The translations under genes and the position numbers were made by a program. The notes beneath the pieces were generated by a model. The model was not told where the DNA came from. It did no database searches and saw only the letters and a list, made by a program, of their open reading frames with translations. Positions 33,105-43,025 of a DNA stretch of 64,000 nt are shown here, in pieces; the first letter of the stretch is position 1; each line of letters begins with the position of its first letter. The DNA lies in contig NZ_CP034930.1 of NCBI RefSeq assembly GCF_004014855.1, forward strand, positions 2,833,716 through 2,897,715. The letters are read 5' to 3'. The DNA is from Apibacter raozihei. GTDB taxonomy: Bacteria > Bacteroidota > Bacteroidia > Flavobacteriales > Weeksellaceae.

Positions 33105-35864
33105 TTATTTTATATTTTCAAAAACTGTGTTTATCAATGCATGTTGAATTTTATCATATCTTTCGTGTGATCCCGGAGATGGAGAGCCACTAGCTGAAGG
33201 GCATACAACATCTATATCGAATTTTCGGAATTCTTTCAATATATACCACCAGGCTCCCATATTTTCAGGTTCTTCCTGAGCCCAGATAAATTCTTTTTTG
33301 TTTTCGTATTTATCTAAAATCTGGTAGATTTTTTCCCAATGCAATGGATATAATTGTTCCAGTCTAACCAATGCTACTCTTTCTTCGTTCAGTTCTTCTC
33401 TTTTTTTAAGTAATTCATAGTACAATTTACCTGAACAGAAGACTAATCGTGTTACTTTATCTGTTTGAGCCGTTGAATCATCAATTAATTCCTGGAAACT
33501 TCCCTGTGACAGTTCCTCAAGTGATGAAACCACTTTAGGATGTCTAAGAAGACTTTTTGGTGTAAAGACAATTAATGGCTTTCTGTAGTTTGTTTTCAAT
33601 TGTCTTCTTATGGCATGGAAGAAGTTTGCCGGAGTGGTAGAATTTACCATATACATATTGCCATTGGCACATAATGGAAGAAATCTTTCAATTCTTGCTG
33701 AGGAATGTTCTGCTCCCTGCCCCTCAAATCCGTGAGGTAAAAGCATAACCAATCCGTTCTGCATTTTCCATTTATCTTCAGCAGCTGATATGTACTGATC
33801 TATTACAATCTGAGCTCCATTGACAAAATCACCAAACTGAGCTTCCCAAATAGTCAATGAATAAGGAGTAGTCATAGCATAACCATATTCGAATCCTAAA
33901 ACTCCATATTCTGAAAGTAAGGAATTATAGGCATAAAATTTAGCTTTGGTGTCAAGCTGATTCAATGTTATGATTTCTTCTTCTGTATCTTCTGTTTTAA
34001 TTACCGCATGGCGATGGGAAAAAGTTCCTCGTTCCACATCTTCTCCGGATAACCTGACTGTATGTCCTTCGGTTAAAAGTGTTCCATAAGCGAGTAATTC
34101 AGCCATACCCCAATCAATTGCATTGGTAACTTCCACCATATCTCTACGCTGTTTTAATAACCTTTGTATTTTATTAAACAGGTTTTTTCCCGGAGGTACT
34201 TCGGTTATGGTTCTGGCTATTTCTCTTAGCTTATCTTCTGGATAAGTGGTATCAACAGTTGTTAAAAGCTCATCTGCACCAACCCTGTCAAATGTTTTCC
34301 ACTCCTGTTGCATGAATAGTTCAACAGTAGCCTTATCTATTCCTTTAGAATCCTCAAGACTTCGATCCAATAAAACTCTGTATTCTTCATCACTTTCAGC
34401 AATCATTTGCGGAGTGATCACTTCTTCTTTTTCAAGCTGGGTCCTGTAAATTTCTCTGGGATTCGGATGTTTAGCTATCGTTTTGTAAAGTTGCGGCTGG
34501 GTAAATCTTGGTTCATCCCCTTCATTATGTCCGTATTTTCTATATCCCAACAAATCAATAAATACATCTTTATTGAATTTGTTTCTGTAATCGCAAGCAA
34601 ACCTAACTGCATGAATTACAGCTTCTGCATCGTCTGCATTCACATGAAGCACCGGAGACAATACGGTTTTGGCTACATCGGTACAATAGGTACTTGAACG
34701 AGCATCCAGATAATTAGTTGTAAAGCCTACCTGATTATTTACTATGATATGAATGGTACCTCCGGTGGTATATCCGTCGAGACTCATCATCTGAAGTACC
34801 TCGTACACGATGCCCTGTCCTGCTATAGCGGCATCACCATGTATCAGAATAGGTAGTACTTTTCCGTAGTTTTCATTATAATCGTGGTCGGTCTTTGCCC
34901 TTGCAATTCCTTCAACCACAGCGTCTACTGTTTCAAGGTGCGAAGGATTAGGAGCCAGACTTATTTTTACAGTTTTTCCTTTTTTGGTATTGTAGTTATT
35001 GCATGAACCTAAATGATATTTTACATCTCCTGAAAAAATAGTTTCTATGTAATCTTTTCCTTCAAATTCTGTAAATATCTGAGAGTAGGATTTATTAAAT
35101 ATATTGGCCAATACATTAAGTCTTCCTCTGTGAGCCATTCCTATGACTATTTCTTCTACTCCCAACTCAGAAGAATGATTTATAATTTCATCGAGTGCCG
35201 GAATAAGACTTTCACCTCCTTCCAATGAAAATCTTTTCTGTCCTACAAATTTTGTGTGTAAAAAACTTTCAAAAGCAACTGCATGTGAAAGTTTTTTTAA
35301 TATTCTTTTCTTTTCGTCAACATTTAGAATAGCATGGTTATAATTTTTTCTCAACCAATTTTCAATCCATGCCATCTCTTCCGGCTTACGGACATATGCA
35401 TATTCAATTCCTATAGAGTCACAGTAGATTCTATTTAAAAAATCAATAACTTCCTGCAGAGTATAAACACCTTCCAGACCCAGTATTTTACCATTTACAG
35501 ACATAGTTAAATCAGACTTTGAAAGTCCGAAATTTTCTATATCCAAAGTCGGTGTGTAAGATCTTCTTTGTCTTACGGGATTAGTCTTTGTAAAAAGATG
35601 TCCCCGGGTTCTATATCCGTTAACAAGATCTATGACTTTAAATTCTTTGATGATATTTTCTGAAATTCCTTCAGTATTTACCTGAGCTGAGCTTTTGTCT
35701 GTTTCGATTAGGGATTTGCCGTTGTAGGTTTGATTTGCAAAATCGAATCCTTGAAAAAAACTTCTCCAGCTGGGTTCTACACTATCTGGATATTTCAAAT
35801 ATTTTTGATACAATTCTTCAATATATTCGGAATGAATTGCATTTAAAAATGAAAATCGGTCCAT
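33105..35864 (-). CDS. odhA: 2-oxoglutarate dehydrogenase E1
   Basis: 919 aa thiamine-diphosphate enzyme of the TCA cycle that decarboxylates 2-oxoglutarate and passes the succinyl group to E2. Begins FLNAIHSEYIEELYQKYLKY with the usual N-terminal motif, then GMAHRGRLNVLANI, the ThDP-binding block HGDAAIAGQGIVYEVLQM with IVNNQVGFTT, YRKYGHNEGDEPRFTQP and LLPHGFEGQGAEHSSARIER. Lacks the fused E2-like acyltransferase domain of actinobacterial forms. A promoter with both boxes lies at 35913-35943. Confidence 0.97.
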   Translation of the reverse strand: MDRFSFLNAIHSEYIEELYQKYLKYPDSVEPSWRSFFQGFDFANQTYNGKSLIETDKSSAQVNTEGISENIIKEFKVIDLVNGYRTRGHLFTKTNPVRQRRSYTPTLDIENFGLSKSDLTMSVNGKILGLEGVYTLQEVIDFLNRIYCDSIGIEYAYVRKPEEMAWIENWLRKNYNHAILNVDEKKRILKKLSHAVAFESFLHTKFVGQKRFSLEGGESLIPALDEIINHSSELGVEEIVIGMAHRGRLNVLANIFNKSYSQIFTEFEGKDYIETIFSGDVKYHLGSCNNYNTKKGKTVKISLAPNPSHLETVDAVVEGIARAKTDHDYNENYGKVLPILIHGDAAIAGQGIVYEVLQMMSLDGYTTGGTIHIIVNNQVGFTTNYLDARSSTYCTDVAKTVLSPVLHVNADDAEAVIHAVRFACDYRNKFNKDVFIDLLGYRKYGHNEGDEPRFTQPQLYKTIAKHPNPREIYRTQLEKEEVITPQMIAESDEEYRVLLDRSLEDSKGIDKATVELFMQQEWKTFDRVGADELLTTVDTTYPEDKLREIARTITEVPPGKNLFNKIQRLLKQRRDMVEVTNAIDWGMAELLAYGTLLTEGHTVRLSGEDVERGTFSHRHAVIKTEDTEEEIITLNQLDTKAKFYAYNSLLSEYGVLGFEYGYAMTTPYSLTIWEAQFGDFVNGAQIVIDQYISAAEDKWKMQNGLVMLLPHGFEGQGAEHSSARIERFLPLCANGNMYMVNSTTPANFFHAIRRQLKTNYRKPLIVFTPKSLLRHPKVVSSLEELSQGSFQELIDDSTAQTDKVTRLVFCSGKLYYELLKKREELNEERVALVRLEQLYPLHWEKIYQILDKYENKKEFIWAQEEPENMGAWWYILKEFRKFDIDVVCPSASGSPSPGSHERYDKIQHALINTVFENIK

Positions 35865-35912
35865 TTTATTTTTTATTACTTTTAATGGTGTATTTTATTT
35901 TATGTCTAGCTT

Positions 35913-35943
35913 CAAATCTACTAATTTTGTAATAACCTGCAAA
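35913..35943 (-). promoter_or_regulatory. Promoter of odhA-odhB
   Basis: On the minus strand TTTG (35940-35943), 19 bp, TAGATTTG (35913-35920): a full match to the Bacteroidota TTTG-N19-TAnnTTTG promoter, about 49 bp before the odhA start. Confidence 0.7.
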
Positions 35944-36321
35944 AGAAATCTGGAATATATTATAAGCAACACTCTAACAACTGCTTATACTATCAAAGCT
36001 GTTTATTTGTCTTCTGCAAAGCTTATAATAAGCAAAATTATTTCCTTCTATTTAATAATTATCTTTTACTTTGGATACATTTATGTGTTTTTTGTTATTA
36101 TTTGGTTACGATTTTTTTTTGTTATTTTCATTTTGATCCGATTAGATATTTTGTTATCGAAATTTTTAATTGCTCACTTACAAGCAATAAGTTTACATTT
36201 ATAAGCCTGGATATTGGTATTATTTAAAATATTCTGCTTAGCTTATGAACAGGTTTAAATAATGTAGATTTATTATTTAAAAAATATATAATATCTTTGG
36301 GGGCTTAAAAAAACTTCTTCT
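35944..36321. other. Intergenic between odhA and the BrkB gene
   Basis: No gene supported. A plus-strand open frame (35902-36204) overlaps the odhA promoter and has only low-complexity hydrophobic residues. TATCTTTG at 36292-36299 may be the -7 box of the following gene. Confidence 0.4.
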
Positions 36322-37272
36322 ATGGGTATCAGATTTAAGAATACCAAAGCTTTTCTTAAGAAAATAAGAATTTCATCTTTCAATAATATTTCCCTGTTTG
36401 AAATATTGTCTATTTATTTTCATGGAATTACCAGGGGGTCACTGGGTGTACGTGCAGCGGCAGCTTCGTGGAGTATTTTTATGAGTATGTTTCCTTTTAT
36501 GATTTTCTTTTTACTGTTTATCAGCTACTTACCTTATTATGAAGAAATACAGCATCTTATCTATGATTTTTTACTGAAAAAATTATTGCCTCCTCATATT
36601 TTTACTGTTGTTAATACTTATATGAACGATAGGTTCAACCTTGTTAATAATCAACTGAACAGACCTAATACTTTATTACTTGTCTTTTCCGTTTTATTGT
36701 TTATCTTTTTATCGTCCAATGGCATACGTTCATTAATCAGAGGCTTTAAATCCATTAATCATAAAGAGCCTATCGAGTTTAAAGGAGTTCGTTCTTTTGT
36801 ATTGAGTATATTTATTGTACTTTTCTTTTCGGTGTTTTTATTTTTATCTTTACTTTTGATTTATGTAACTGAATTTGTATTTCGCCTTTTTCAACATTCC
36901 ATTTCATTCAATGCATTCGAATATCGTATAATTATAAATCTGCTAAACTTTTTCTTATCCTTATTTATATTCTTTATTGGAATTTGTTTCCTGTATTACC
37001 TTGGAAGGACGACTAAAATAAGCTTTAGAGGAGTAATGCCCGGTGCTTTTTTAACTACTGTATTATTTACTTTGACGACATACCTTTTTGGTTATTACAT
37101 TGCCAATTTTACTCGCTTTAATGTTTTATACGGCTCAATAGGCTCTGTGCTTATGATTATGCTGTGGGTAAATATTTCAGTAACGTTTACTCTTGCAGGC
37201 TATGAATTAAACATAGCATTGCAAAAGGCTAAATACAAAAATTCTTCTCAAGCGGAAATTAAAAACTTATGA
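36322..37272 (+). CDS. YihY/virulence factor BrkB family membrane protein
   Basis: 316 aa with six predicted membrane helices. Family marks: GSLGVRAAAASWSIFMSMFP near residue 40, FLSSNGIRSLIRGFKSIN, then FRGVMPGAFLTTVLFTLTTY and NVLYGSIGSVLMIMLWVNIS. This family was once called RNase BN, but members are inner-membrane proteins, possibly lipid transporters. Convergent with the lipid kinase gene, overlapping its 3' end by 6 bp. Confidence 0.9.
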   Translation: MGIRFKNTKAFLKKIRISSFNNISLFEILSIYFHGITRGSLGVRAAAASWSIFMSMFPFMIFFLLFISYLPYYEEIQHLIYDFLLKKLLPPHIFTVVNTYMNDRFNLVNNQLNRPNTLLLVFSVLLFIFLSSNGIRSLIRGFKSINHKEPIEFKGVRSFVLSIFIVLFFSVFLFLSLLLIYVTEFVFRLFQHSISFNAFEYRIIINLLNFFLSLFIFFIGICFLYYLGRTTKISFRGVMPGAFLTTVLFTLTTYLFGYYIANFTRFNVLYGSIGSVLMIMLWVNISVTFTLAGYELNIALQKAKYKNSSQAEIKNL

Positions 37273-38145
37273 AACTAATATATTCAGGGCCTGAGGTAAT
37301 ATTGATATTTTCAGCTCCTGTGTATCCAGAGCCATATATTCTCCATCTAGTTGTATAAAACCATTACTTGATGTTTTAACATTTAAGTGATTTGTTTTGA
37401 AATAACTTTGTTTTTTGCTAAAATTTTTCTTCACTACAAAACCCAACCCTATGGATAAAAATTTAAACCATGAACATTTTTTAACTAAATTAACATCAAG
37501 CAAACCATCTTTAAGTGATGCTTGGGGTGCAATTGTAAAATCATAACCCATACAATTACTATTTGAAATATTCAATAACATGGCTTTGCCTTCAAAATTG
37601 TATACGTCAGAATTTAAAATCAAATGAACTGGTTTAAACTGAAATATACTTAAAAAAACGCATTTAAGATATCCTATTAATTGCCTTTGTTTCTGATGTG
37701 AATAAACCTTAACTGCCTCAGCATCGAAACCTATTCCTGTATTACTGAAAAAGAAATATTCATTTAAACATCCCACGTCAATTTTTTCAATTATCATTTT
37801 GGAATTCAGAATAAGCTGCAATGCTTTTTCATAATTTAAAGGCAGTTTTAAATGCCTGGCCAAGCCATTTCCTGATCCGATGGGTACAATTGCCAATGGG
37901 ATATCTTTGTTAACTAAAGCTGAGGCTACTTCGTTAAATGTTCCATCTCCTCCACAGCTAACAATCAGATCAGCTCCTTCATTATACGATTTTATGGCAA
38001 AATCGTGAGCATCATTTTTTTTCTCAGTTAATTTAATTTCAATATTATAGTCGTAAAAAAGTTTTCGAATACTTTTTTCTACTTCTTTTCCTTTTCCTCC
38101 TCCCGAAATGGGATTTACAATAAAATGAATTTTTTTAACTTTCAT
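37267..38145 (-). CDS. Diacylglycerol/lipid kinase, YegS/BmrU family
   Basis: 292 aa. Starts IHFIVNPISGGGKGKEVEKS (nucleotide loop), then SCGGDGTFNEVASALV with the catalytic GGDGT and PIGSGNGLARHL; the C-terminal domain has FDAEAVKVYSHQK and GLLDVNLVKKC. Phosphorylates diacylglycerol or a related lipid at the membrane surface. Its start lies 2 bp after the rpe stop on the same strand, so the two are probably co-transcribed. Confidence 0.9.
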   Translation of the reverse strand: MKVKKIHFIVNPISGGGKGKEVEKSIRKLFYDYNIEIKLTEKKNDAHDFAIKSYNEGADLIVSCGGDGTFNEVASALVNKDIPLAIVPIGSGNGLARHLKLPLNYEKALQLILNSKMIIEKIDVGCLNEYFFFSNTGIGFDAEAVKVYSHQKQRQLIGYLKCVFLSIFQFKPVHLILNSDVYNFEGKAMLLNISNSNCMGYDFTIAPQASLKDGLLDVNLVKKCSWFKFLSIGLGFVVKKNFSKKQSYFKTNHLNVKTSSNGFIQLDGEYMALDTQELKISILPQALNILVS

Positions 38146-38147
38146 TT

Positions 38148-38804
38148 CTATATTTCAGTGGTAATTTTTAATTTTTTTATCATTTCCAGTGGATTTGTTG
38201 CATTAAATACTGCACTTCCTGCGACCAATACATCAGCTCCTGCTTCTGCCAGCTGATGTGCATTGTCTAAATTTACTCCTCCATCTACCTGTATCAGTGC
38301 TTTTGAATTTTTTTTGATAATTAATTCCTTTGTCAACGATATTTTATTATACGTATTCTGAATAAACTTTTGTCCTCCAAACCCGGGATTAACACTCATG
38401 ACTAAAACCAAATCCAAATCTTCAATTATATCTTCCAGAAGATGCACATTTGTATGCGGATTTAATGCTACCCCTGCTTTCATACCTGCATTTTTTATTT
38501 CCTGAACTGTACGATGTAAATGAATACATGCTTCGTAATGTACGGTAAGGTAGTCTGCTCCCAGATTTTTAAAAGTTTCAATATAGGGATCGGGATTTAC
38601 AATCATTAAATGTATATCCTTAATTTTTTCGGCTTTTTTGTTAACTGCATCAAGGATAGGAAATCCAAAAGATATGTTAGGAACGAAGACACCATCCATA
38701 ACATCTATGTGAAACCATCCGGCATCACTTTTGTTAATCATTTCAATATCTTTATTCAAGTTTCCGAAATCTGCGGATAGTATAGAAGGTGCAATAATAG
38801 CCAT
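38148..38804 (-). CDS. rpe: Ribulose-phosphate 3-epimerase
   Basis: 218 aa TIM-barrel enzyme of the pentose phosphate pathway. Seen: PSILSADFGNLNKDIEM, WFHIDVMDGVFVPNISFG with metal-binding His and catalytic Asp, DIHLMIVNP, VMSVNPGFGGQKF and the C-terminal QVDGGVNLDNAHQLAEAGAD with the second catalytic Asp. Normal length. A -7-like TAACTTTG (minus strand) lies at 38830-38837. Confidence 0.97.
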   Translation of the reverse strand: MAIIAPSILSADFGNLNKDIEMINKSDAGWFHIDVMDGVFVPNISFGFPILDAVNKKAEKIKDIHLMIVNPDPYIETFKNLGADYLTVHYEACIHLHRTVQEIKNAGMKAGVALNPHTNVHLLEDIIEDLDLVLVMSVNPGFGGQKFIQNTYNKISLTKELIIKKNSKALIQVDGGVNLDNAHQLAEAGADVLVAGSAVFNATNPLEMIKKLKITTEI

Positions 38805-39147
38805 AATTTTAGTTTTATTAAATTGTTAACAAAGTTAAGAATAATGTAATTTTTATCTTCTATTTAATTTAATGTTTTTATATTGACAAAGTTCATGTTG
38901 AATCTGGGCAAAAAATAAATTTTTAAATAAATGCATTGAGCATCGTAATTTCCTGATAGGAAATTAACTATAATTATTCAATGTTAATTAACTTATATAT
39001 TTTTTATTTAAAAAAACTAAACGTAACAACATTTGTGCCATGAATTATTTTATATATAACTACATATCTTTAATCTTATTAAAGAATTTATACATCTTCA
39101 AAAGATAAAAAGTTAATATTTGTAAATTTGCATATAAGATTTTTGTT
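38805..39147. other. Intergenic between divergent rpe and AraC-type gene
   Basis: About 340 bases, very AT-rich, no gene. It should hold both promoters: candidate -7 boxes at 38830-38837 (minus) and 39123-39130 (TAAATTTG, plus). An imperfect dyad AATTTCCTGATAGGAAATT lies near 38948-38966. Confidence 0.45.
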
Positions 39148-39705
39148 ATGGAATTATTTATAAAAAATATGGTTTGTAACCGATGTATTCTGGTAGTTAA
39201 GAATTTAACAGAGGAATTAGATTTAGCAGTTCTCAAGGTTGAAATGGGTAAAATTACACTAAAAGAAAAACTGGACAAAAACAAAACTAGTCTATTAAAA
39301 AATCATCTTGAAGAACTAGGTTTTGAATTGTTGGATGACAATCAGCAAAAACTTATTGAAAAAATTAAAACTTTAATCATAAATCATATTCAAAATCTTA
39401 AAGATATAAATATAAATTTTTCTGAACTTATATCTCAAAGCCTTGCTAAGGATTATTCATATTTAAGTAAATTATTTTCTGCAACTGAAGGATTAACTAT
39501 TGAACATTATACAATATTACAAAAAATAGAGAAGGTGAAAGAGTTACTTACTTATGATGAACTTACTTTATCTGAAATTTCTTATCAATTGGGATACAGC
39601 AGTGTTGCACATTTATCTTCACAATTCAAAAAAGTTACCGGACTTACTCCGTCTCAATTTAAATCTCAGGGTATTAAACTGAGAAAACCCTTAGATAAAA
39701 TCTAG
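39148..39705 (+). CDS. AraC-type regulator with N-terminal HMA-like (metal-binding?) domain
   Basis: 185 aa. The C-terminal 100 residues are an AraC DNA-binding domain (LTLSEISYQLGYSSVAHLSS, FKKVTGLTPSQFKSQG). The N-terminal 65 residues look like a small ferredoxin-fold/HMA domain: IKNMVCNRCILVVKN carries an MxCxxC motif, followed by LAVLKVEMGKITL and LEELGFELLDD. It might sense a metal ion or copper-like stress. Upstream of and parallel to an SDR/MFS gene group, which it may regulate. Similar architectures occur across Bacteroidota. Confidence 0.8.
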   Translation: MELFIKNMVCNRCILVVKNLTEELDLAVLKVEMGKITLKEKLDKNKTSLLKNHLEELGFELLDDNQQKLIEKIKTLIINHIQNLKDININFSELISQSLAKDYSYLSKLFSATEGLTIEHYTILQKIEKVKELLTYDELTLSEISYQLGYSSVAHLSSQFKKVTGLTPSQFKSQGIKLRKPLDKI

Positions 39706-39852
39706 TTTACCGTAGACTTCCTTATATTTAAATTTTATAACATCAGGCATTATTTAGTTTTAAAAAGTAAATAAGGTAAGACAAACTGTAATTCGTATAA
39801 AATATTTAGATGGATTATAGTGACCTTTGCTTTATAAATAAAAAACAATATA

Positions 39853-40695
39853 ATGAAGGATTCTAAAGATATTATCGTACTTACGGGTGCCGGACAATTG
39901 GGAATGGCTATTGTAAGGAGAATGGGATATAGTTATAAAATATTTATAGCCGACTGGAAATTTGAAAATGCAGTATCTATATCTCAAATTTTAACAGAAG
40001 CAGGTTTTGATGCTGTTCCTTTTAAAACAGATATTTCTTCGAGAAAGTCTATTTCCGAACTTATCTCTGCTGCTCAGAAAGAAGGAAATATTGCCATGCT
40101 CATAAATGCTGCAGGTGTATCTCCAAGCCAATCCACTATTGAGCATATATTAGAGGTTGATTTATATGGAACAGCTATACTACTGGAGGAATTTGGTAAA
40201 GTTATAAAAAAAGGAGGATCTGCTATTACTATTTCTAGTCAGTCCGGATACAGAATGCCTGCCTTAACCGCTGAAGAAGATAAATTATTAGCAACTACTC
40301 CTGCAGAAAGTTTATTTACCCTAGAACTTCTCCAAACTAAAAATATAAAAAATACTCTACACGCCTATCAAATAGCTAAAAGGTGTAACGTAAAAAGAGT
40401 AGCAGCTGAAGCAGTAATATGGGGGAAACGTGGAGCCCGGATAAATTCAATATCACCAGGTATCATTGTAACACCTTTGGCTTTGGATGAATTTAACGGG
40501 CCCAGGGGAGACTTTTATAAAAATATGTTTGCGCAATCACCGGCAGGCCGTCCCGGAACAGCTGATGAGGTAGCCAACGTTGCTGAATTGCTTTTAAGCA
40601 GTAAAGGTGCTTTTATTACAGGTGCTGATTTTTTAATAGACGGAGGTGCTACGGCTTCTTATTTCTATGGTTCTCTTCAAACTGAAAATCTTTGA
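39853..40695 (+). CDS. Short-chain dehydrogenase/reductase
   Basis: 280 aa SDR enzyme. N-terminal nucleotide motif as TGAGQLGMAIVRRMG (instead of TGxxxGIG), NAAGVSPS (NAG motif), catalytic Ser in ITISSQSGYRMP and YxxxK as AYQIAKR with a long insert before it. The C-terminus has SPGIIVTPLALDEFNGPRGD and GADFLIDGGATAS. The substrate is unknown. Followed after 1 bp by an MFS transporter gene, so a shared substrate is likely. Confidence 0.88.
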   Translation: MKDSKDIIVLTGAGQLGMAIVRRMGYSYKIFIADWKFENAVSISQILTEAGFDAVPFKTDISSRKSISELISAAQKEGNIAMLINAAGVSPSQSTIEHILEVDLYGTAILLEEFGKVIKKGGSAITISSQSGYRMPALTAEEDKLLATTPAESLFTLELLQTKNIKNTLHAYQIAKRCNVKRVAAEAVIWGKRGARINSISPGIIVTPLALDEFNGPRGDFYKNMFAQSPAGRPGTADEVANVAELLLSSKGAFITGADFLIDGGATASYFYGSLQTENL

Positions 40696-40696
40696 T

Positions 40697-41923
40697 ATGA
40701 ATTTATTGAAAACATTTCATTATGCTTATGTTATTATCTTTTGCTGCTGCTTGATTATGGGTGTCATCATTGGACTGGTAATGAGCTGCGCGGGTATTTA
40801 TTATGTTCCTGTAAGTAACGAATTAGGTGTGTCCAAGGCTGATTTTGGTTTATATATGACTTTTGTATATGCATTTTCTTTCTTTATGCTTTCTGTAGCA
40901 GGCCGGATGATGGATAGATTTAGCGTGAGATGGATTTTAACTTTGAGTTCCGCTATGATAGGCCTGACTTACCTGGCAATGTCTCAATTTAGCCATATCT
41001 GGCAATTTTATATTTCAGGTGGTGTATTAGGTATTGCCTTATCTTTTTTGTTATATTTAAGTTATCCTGTGTTAATTAATCGATGGTTTATATCAGGAAT
41101 CGGTTTTTATATAGGTTTGTGCAGTGCTGCCTCCGGAATCGGAGGCGTACTTTTTAACCTACTTATCGGTCATTATATTGAAATTTATGGCTGGAGAACA
41201 GCTTATTTAATATCCGGACTACTTATATTAGTAGTGGTTACTCCCCTATTAGGTTTCTTATTAAGAGATTATCCTGCGGATAAAGACCTAAACCCTTATG
41301 GGAAAACCAATATTATTAACAAAAAACCTGAAACAGGAATTATGTATCATACAGCCATACAATCAAAGGCATTTTACCTTATATTTTTGTTTGCATTTTT
41401 AATGATTGCCGTATCCACTCTTAATTTATTTATTCCTGCTTATGTAATTTCCATCGGCTATTCTTTGAAGCAGTCTACACAGGCTGCATCCTCTATTATG
41501 TTAGGAGTAACTCTGGGGAAAATAATATTAGGGTATTTAAACGATAAAAGTGTTATTCTGGGTATATTTTTATCCATAAGCCTGGGTATTCTAGGTTTAG
41601 TTATATTAATTCTTAGCAAAGACATTGTGGAAATGATGCTAACCGGAGCTTTCTTATTCGGCTGGGCGTATGCAGGCGTCACTGTTGAAACTGCTATTTT
41701 AGTTCGCTCTGTTTTCGGATCGAAAGATTATGCCAAAATATTTTCACATATATCTATTTCTTTAGCATTAGGCGGAACTATCATGTCAGGAGCCTGGGGT
41801 TATCTTGCCGAAACAATAGGGTTTAAAATATTATTGGGTGTTGGAATATCCTGTTTACTATTGTCCGGAATACTCGGTGGGCATGCTCTGAGTTATAAAA
41901 ATTCTAAATCAACAGATTCATAA
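40697..41923 (+). CDS. MFS transporter
   Basis: 408 aa from the ATG at 40697; an in-frame start at 40646 lies inside the SDR gene and adds no helix, so it is rejected. Twelve predicted membrane helices, with the major facilitator loop GRMMDRFSVRWIL between helices 2 and 3 and a cytoplasmic central loop around NINKK. Similar in layout to the oxalate/formate or monocarboxylate MFS groups (repeated FGLYMT, GVLFNLLIGH). It is coupled to the SDR gene by a 1-bp gap and likely imports or exports that enzyme's substrate. Confidence 0.88.
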   Translation: MNLLKTFHYAYVIIFCCCLIMGVIIGLVMSCAGIYYVPVSNELGVSKADFGLYMTFVYAFSFFMLSVAGRMMDRFSVRWILTLSSAMIGLTYLAMSQFSHIWQFYISGGVLGIALSFLLYLSYPVLINRWFISGIGFYIGLCSAASGIGGVLFNLLIGHYIEIYGWRTAYLISGLLILVVVTPLLGFLLRDYPADKDLNPYGKTNIINKKPETGIMYHTAIQSKAFYLIFLFAFLMIAVSTLNLFIPAYVISIGYSLKQSTQAASSIMLGVTLGKIILGYLNDKSVILGIFLSISLGILGLVILILSKDIVEMMLTGAFLFGWAYAGVTVETAILVRSVFGSKDYAKIFSHISISLALGGTIMSGAWGYLAETIGFKILLGVGISCLLLSGILGGHALSYKNSKSTDS

Positions 41924-41996
41924 AACTTAACTGTAAAAATAAAAATCCTGATTATTTTAGTATTAAATTTTATCATATTTTAATCCTGGTATTAAC

Positions 41997-42389
41997 ATGC
42001 AATTAAATATAAAAAATAAAAATATTCAGCTGGAAGAAGCTATTAAACAATCTATAAGACAGCTTATACACTCAATGGTTCAAAATGATTTGAACACTAT
42101 AGATAAGCTGTTGGATAAAGATTTTACCTTAACACACATAACAGGATATGTTCAGTCTAAATCGGAATGGTTAGATAATATGAGAAGCGAAAAAATGAAA
42201 TATTACTCGTCTAAAGAAACGGAACTTTATCTTAAAATAAATTATAATAAGGCGATTGTTCTTATACGAAATTATATTGATGCTAATATTGGGGGAAGTA
42301 GAAAAAACTGGCGTTTACAACAAAAATTTGAGTTAGATAATCGTGATACCTCATGGATTATCACAAAATCCGTAGCATCATTATTTTAA
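41997..42389 (+). CDS. NTF2-like (SnoaL/DUF4440-type) protein
   Basis: 130 aa, compact cone-shaped NTF2-like fold by sequence pattern: an N-terminal helix (EEAIKQSIRQLIHSMVQND), LNTIDKLLDKDFTLTHITGY, SKSEWLDNMRS, and paired strands ending RLQQKFELDNRDTSWII. Probably a cytoplasmic isomerase/cyclase-like or ligand-binding protein. Follows the SDR and MFS genes by about 70 bp and may belong to their unit. Confidence 0.8.
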   Translation: MQLNIKNKNIQLEEAIKQSIRQLIHSMVQNDLNTIDKLLDKDFTLTHITGYVQSKSEWLDNMRSEKMKYYSSKETELYLKINYNKAIVLIRNYIDANIGGSRKNWRLQQKFELDNRDTSWIITKSVASLF

Positions 42390-42446
42390 AAACTATAGTA
42401 ATATTTCCAGTTTATGTTGTCGTACTTCCCGCAAATAGTAATCAAT

Positions 42447-42974
42447 TTATATACTTTTTAAAATATGCTGTCCTTCCTCCCATACTCCGTACCCTGAAGC
42501 TACATTAATATGCCCTGCGTTTCCTACGGATCGTAGTTCACTTCCCCAGCATTTAGCAAAATAAGAGGCTCGTTCAACACTTACCCAAGGATCGTCTGTA
42601 CTATAGACCACAACTGTCTTAAAATTAATTTTTTCTAACGGCATAGGTGTAAAGCCATTAGCAGGAAAAGTATATGCCGGATTTTCAATATCACTGGGTG
42701 CCACCAACAATGCTCCTTTAATAGTTTTCTTAAATTTTTTAGCCCAATGTGCAATCGTTGCACATCCTAGACTATGTCCTATTAAAACTATTTCGTGCTT
42801 ATCATAATAAGGTTGCAGTTTTTTTTCAATAGTATTAATCCAATCTTCACATTCCGGGCTATCCCAATCCTTTTGTTCAATCCTTATCATAGACTCAGAA
42901 GATTTTTCAAAATATGTTTGCCAGTGTTCCGTATCAGATCCGCCTAATCCAGGAATATTAAAATAAATGATCAT
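42447..42974 (-). CDS. RBBP9/YdeN family serine hydrolase
   Basis: 175 aa alpha/beta hydrolase. Starts with YFNIPGLGGSDTEHWQTYFE and has the nucleophile elbow LIGHSLGCATIAHW (Ser68 in GHSLG), catalytic Asp in YSTDDPWVSVERASYF and His in GNAGHINVASGYG. Cytoplasmic, small; substrate unknown. Its gene is convergent with the NTF2-like gene and downstream of the ABC exporter on the same strand with a 51-bp gap. Confidence 0.88.
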   Translation of the reverse strand: MIIYFNIPGLGGSDTEHWQTYFEKSSESMIRIEQKDWDSPECEDWINTIEKKLQPYYDKHEIVLIGHSLGCATIAHWAKKFKKTIKGALLVAPSDIENPAYTFPANGFTPMPLEKINFKTVVVYSTDDPWVSVERASYFAKCWGSELRSVGNAGHINVASGYGVWEEGQHILKSI

Positions 42975-43025
42975 GATTGTATTTTTGGTAAATCTACATA
43001 TAAATTTGTAAAAATTAGTTTATTT

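Noticed and set aside
35902-36204. 100-codon plus-strand hydrophobic frame upstream of the BrkB gene
   Set aside because: It covers the odhA promoter, consists of Ile/Phe-rich low-complexity sequence typical of translated AT-rich DNA, and lacks a start context.
40646-40696. Upstream start of the MFS transporter
   Set aside because: It lies within the SDR gene and adds residues before the first helix; the ATG at 40697, 1 bp after the SDR stop, fits a coupled operon.
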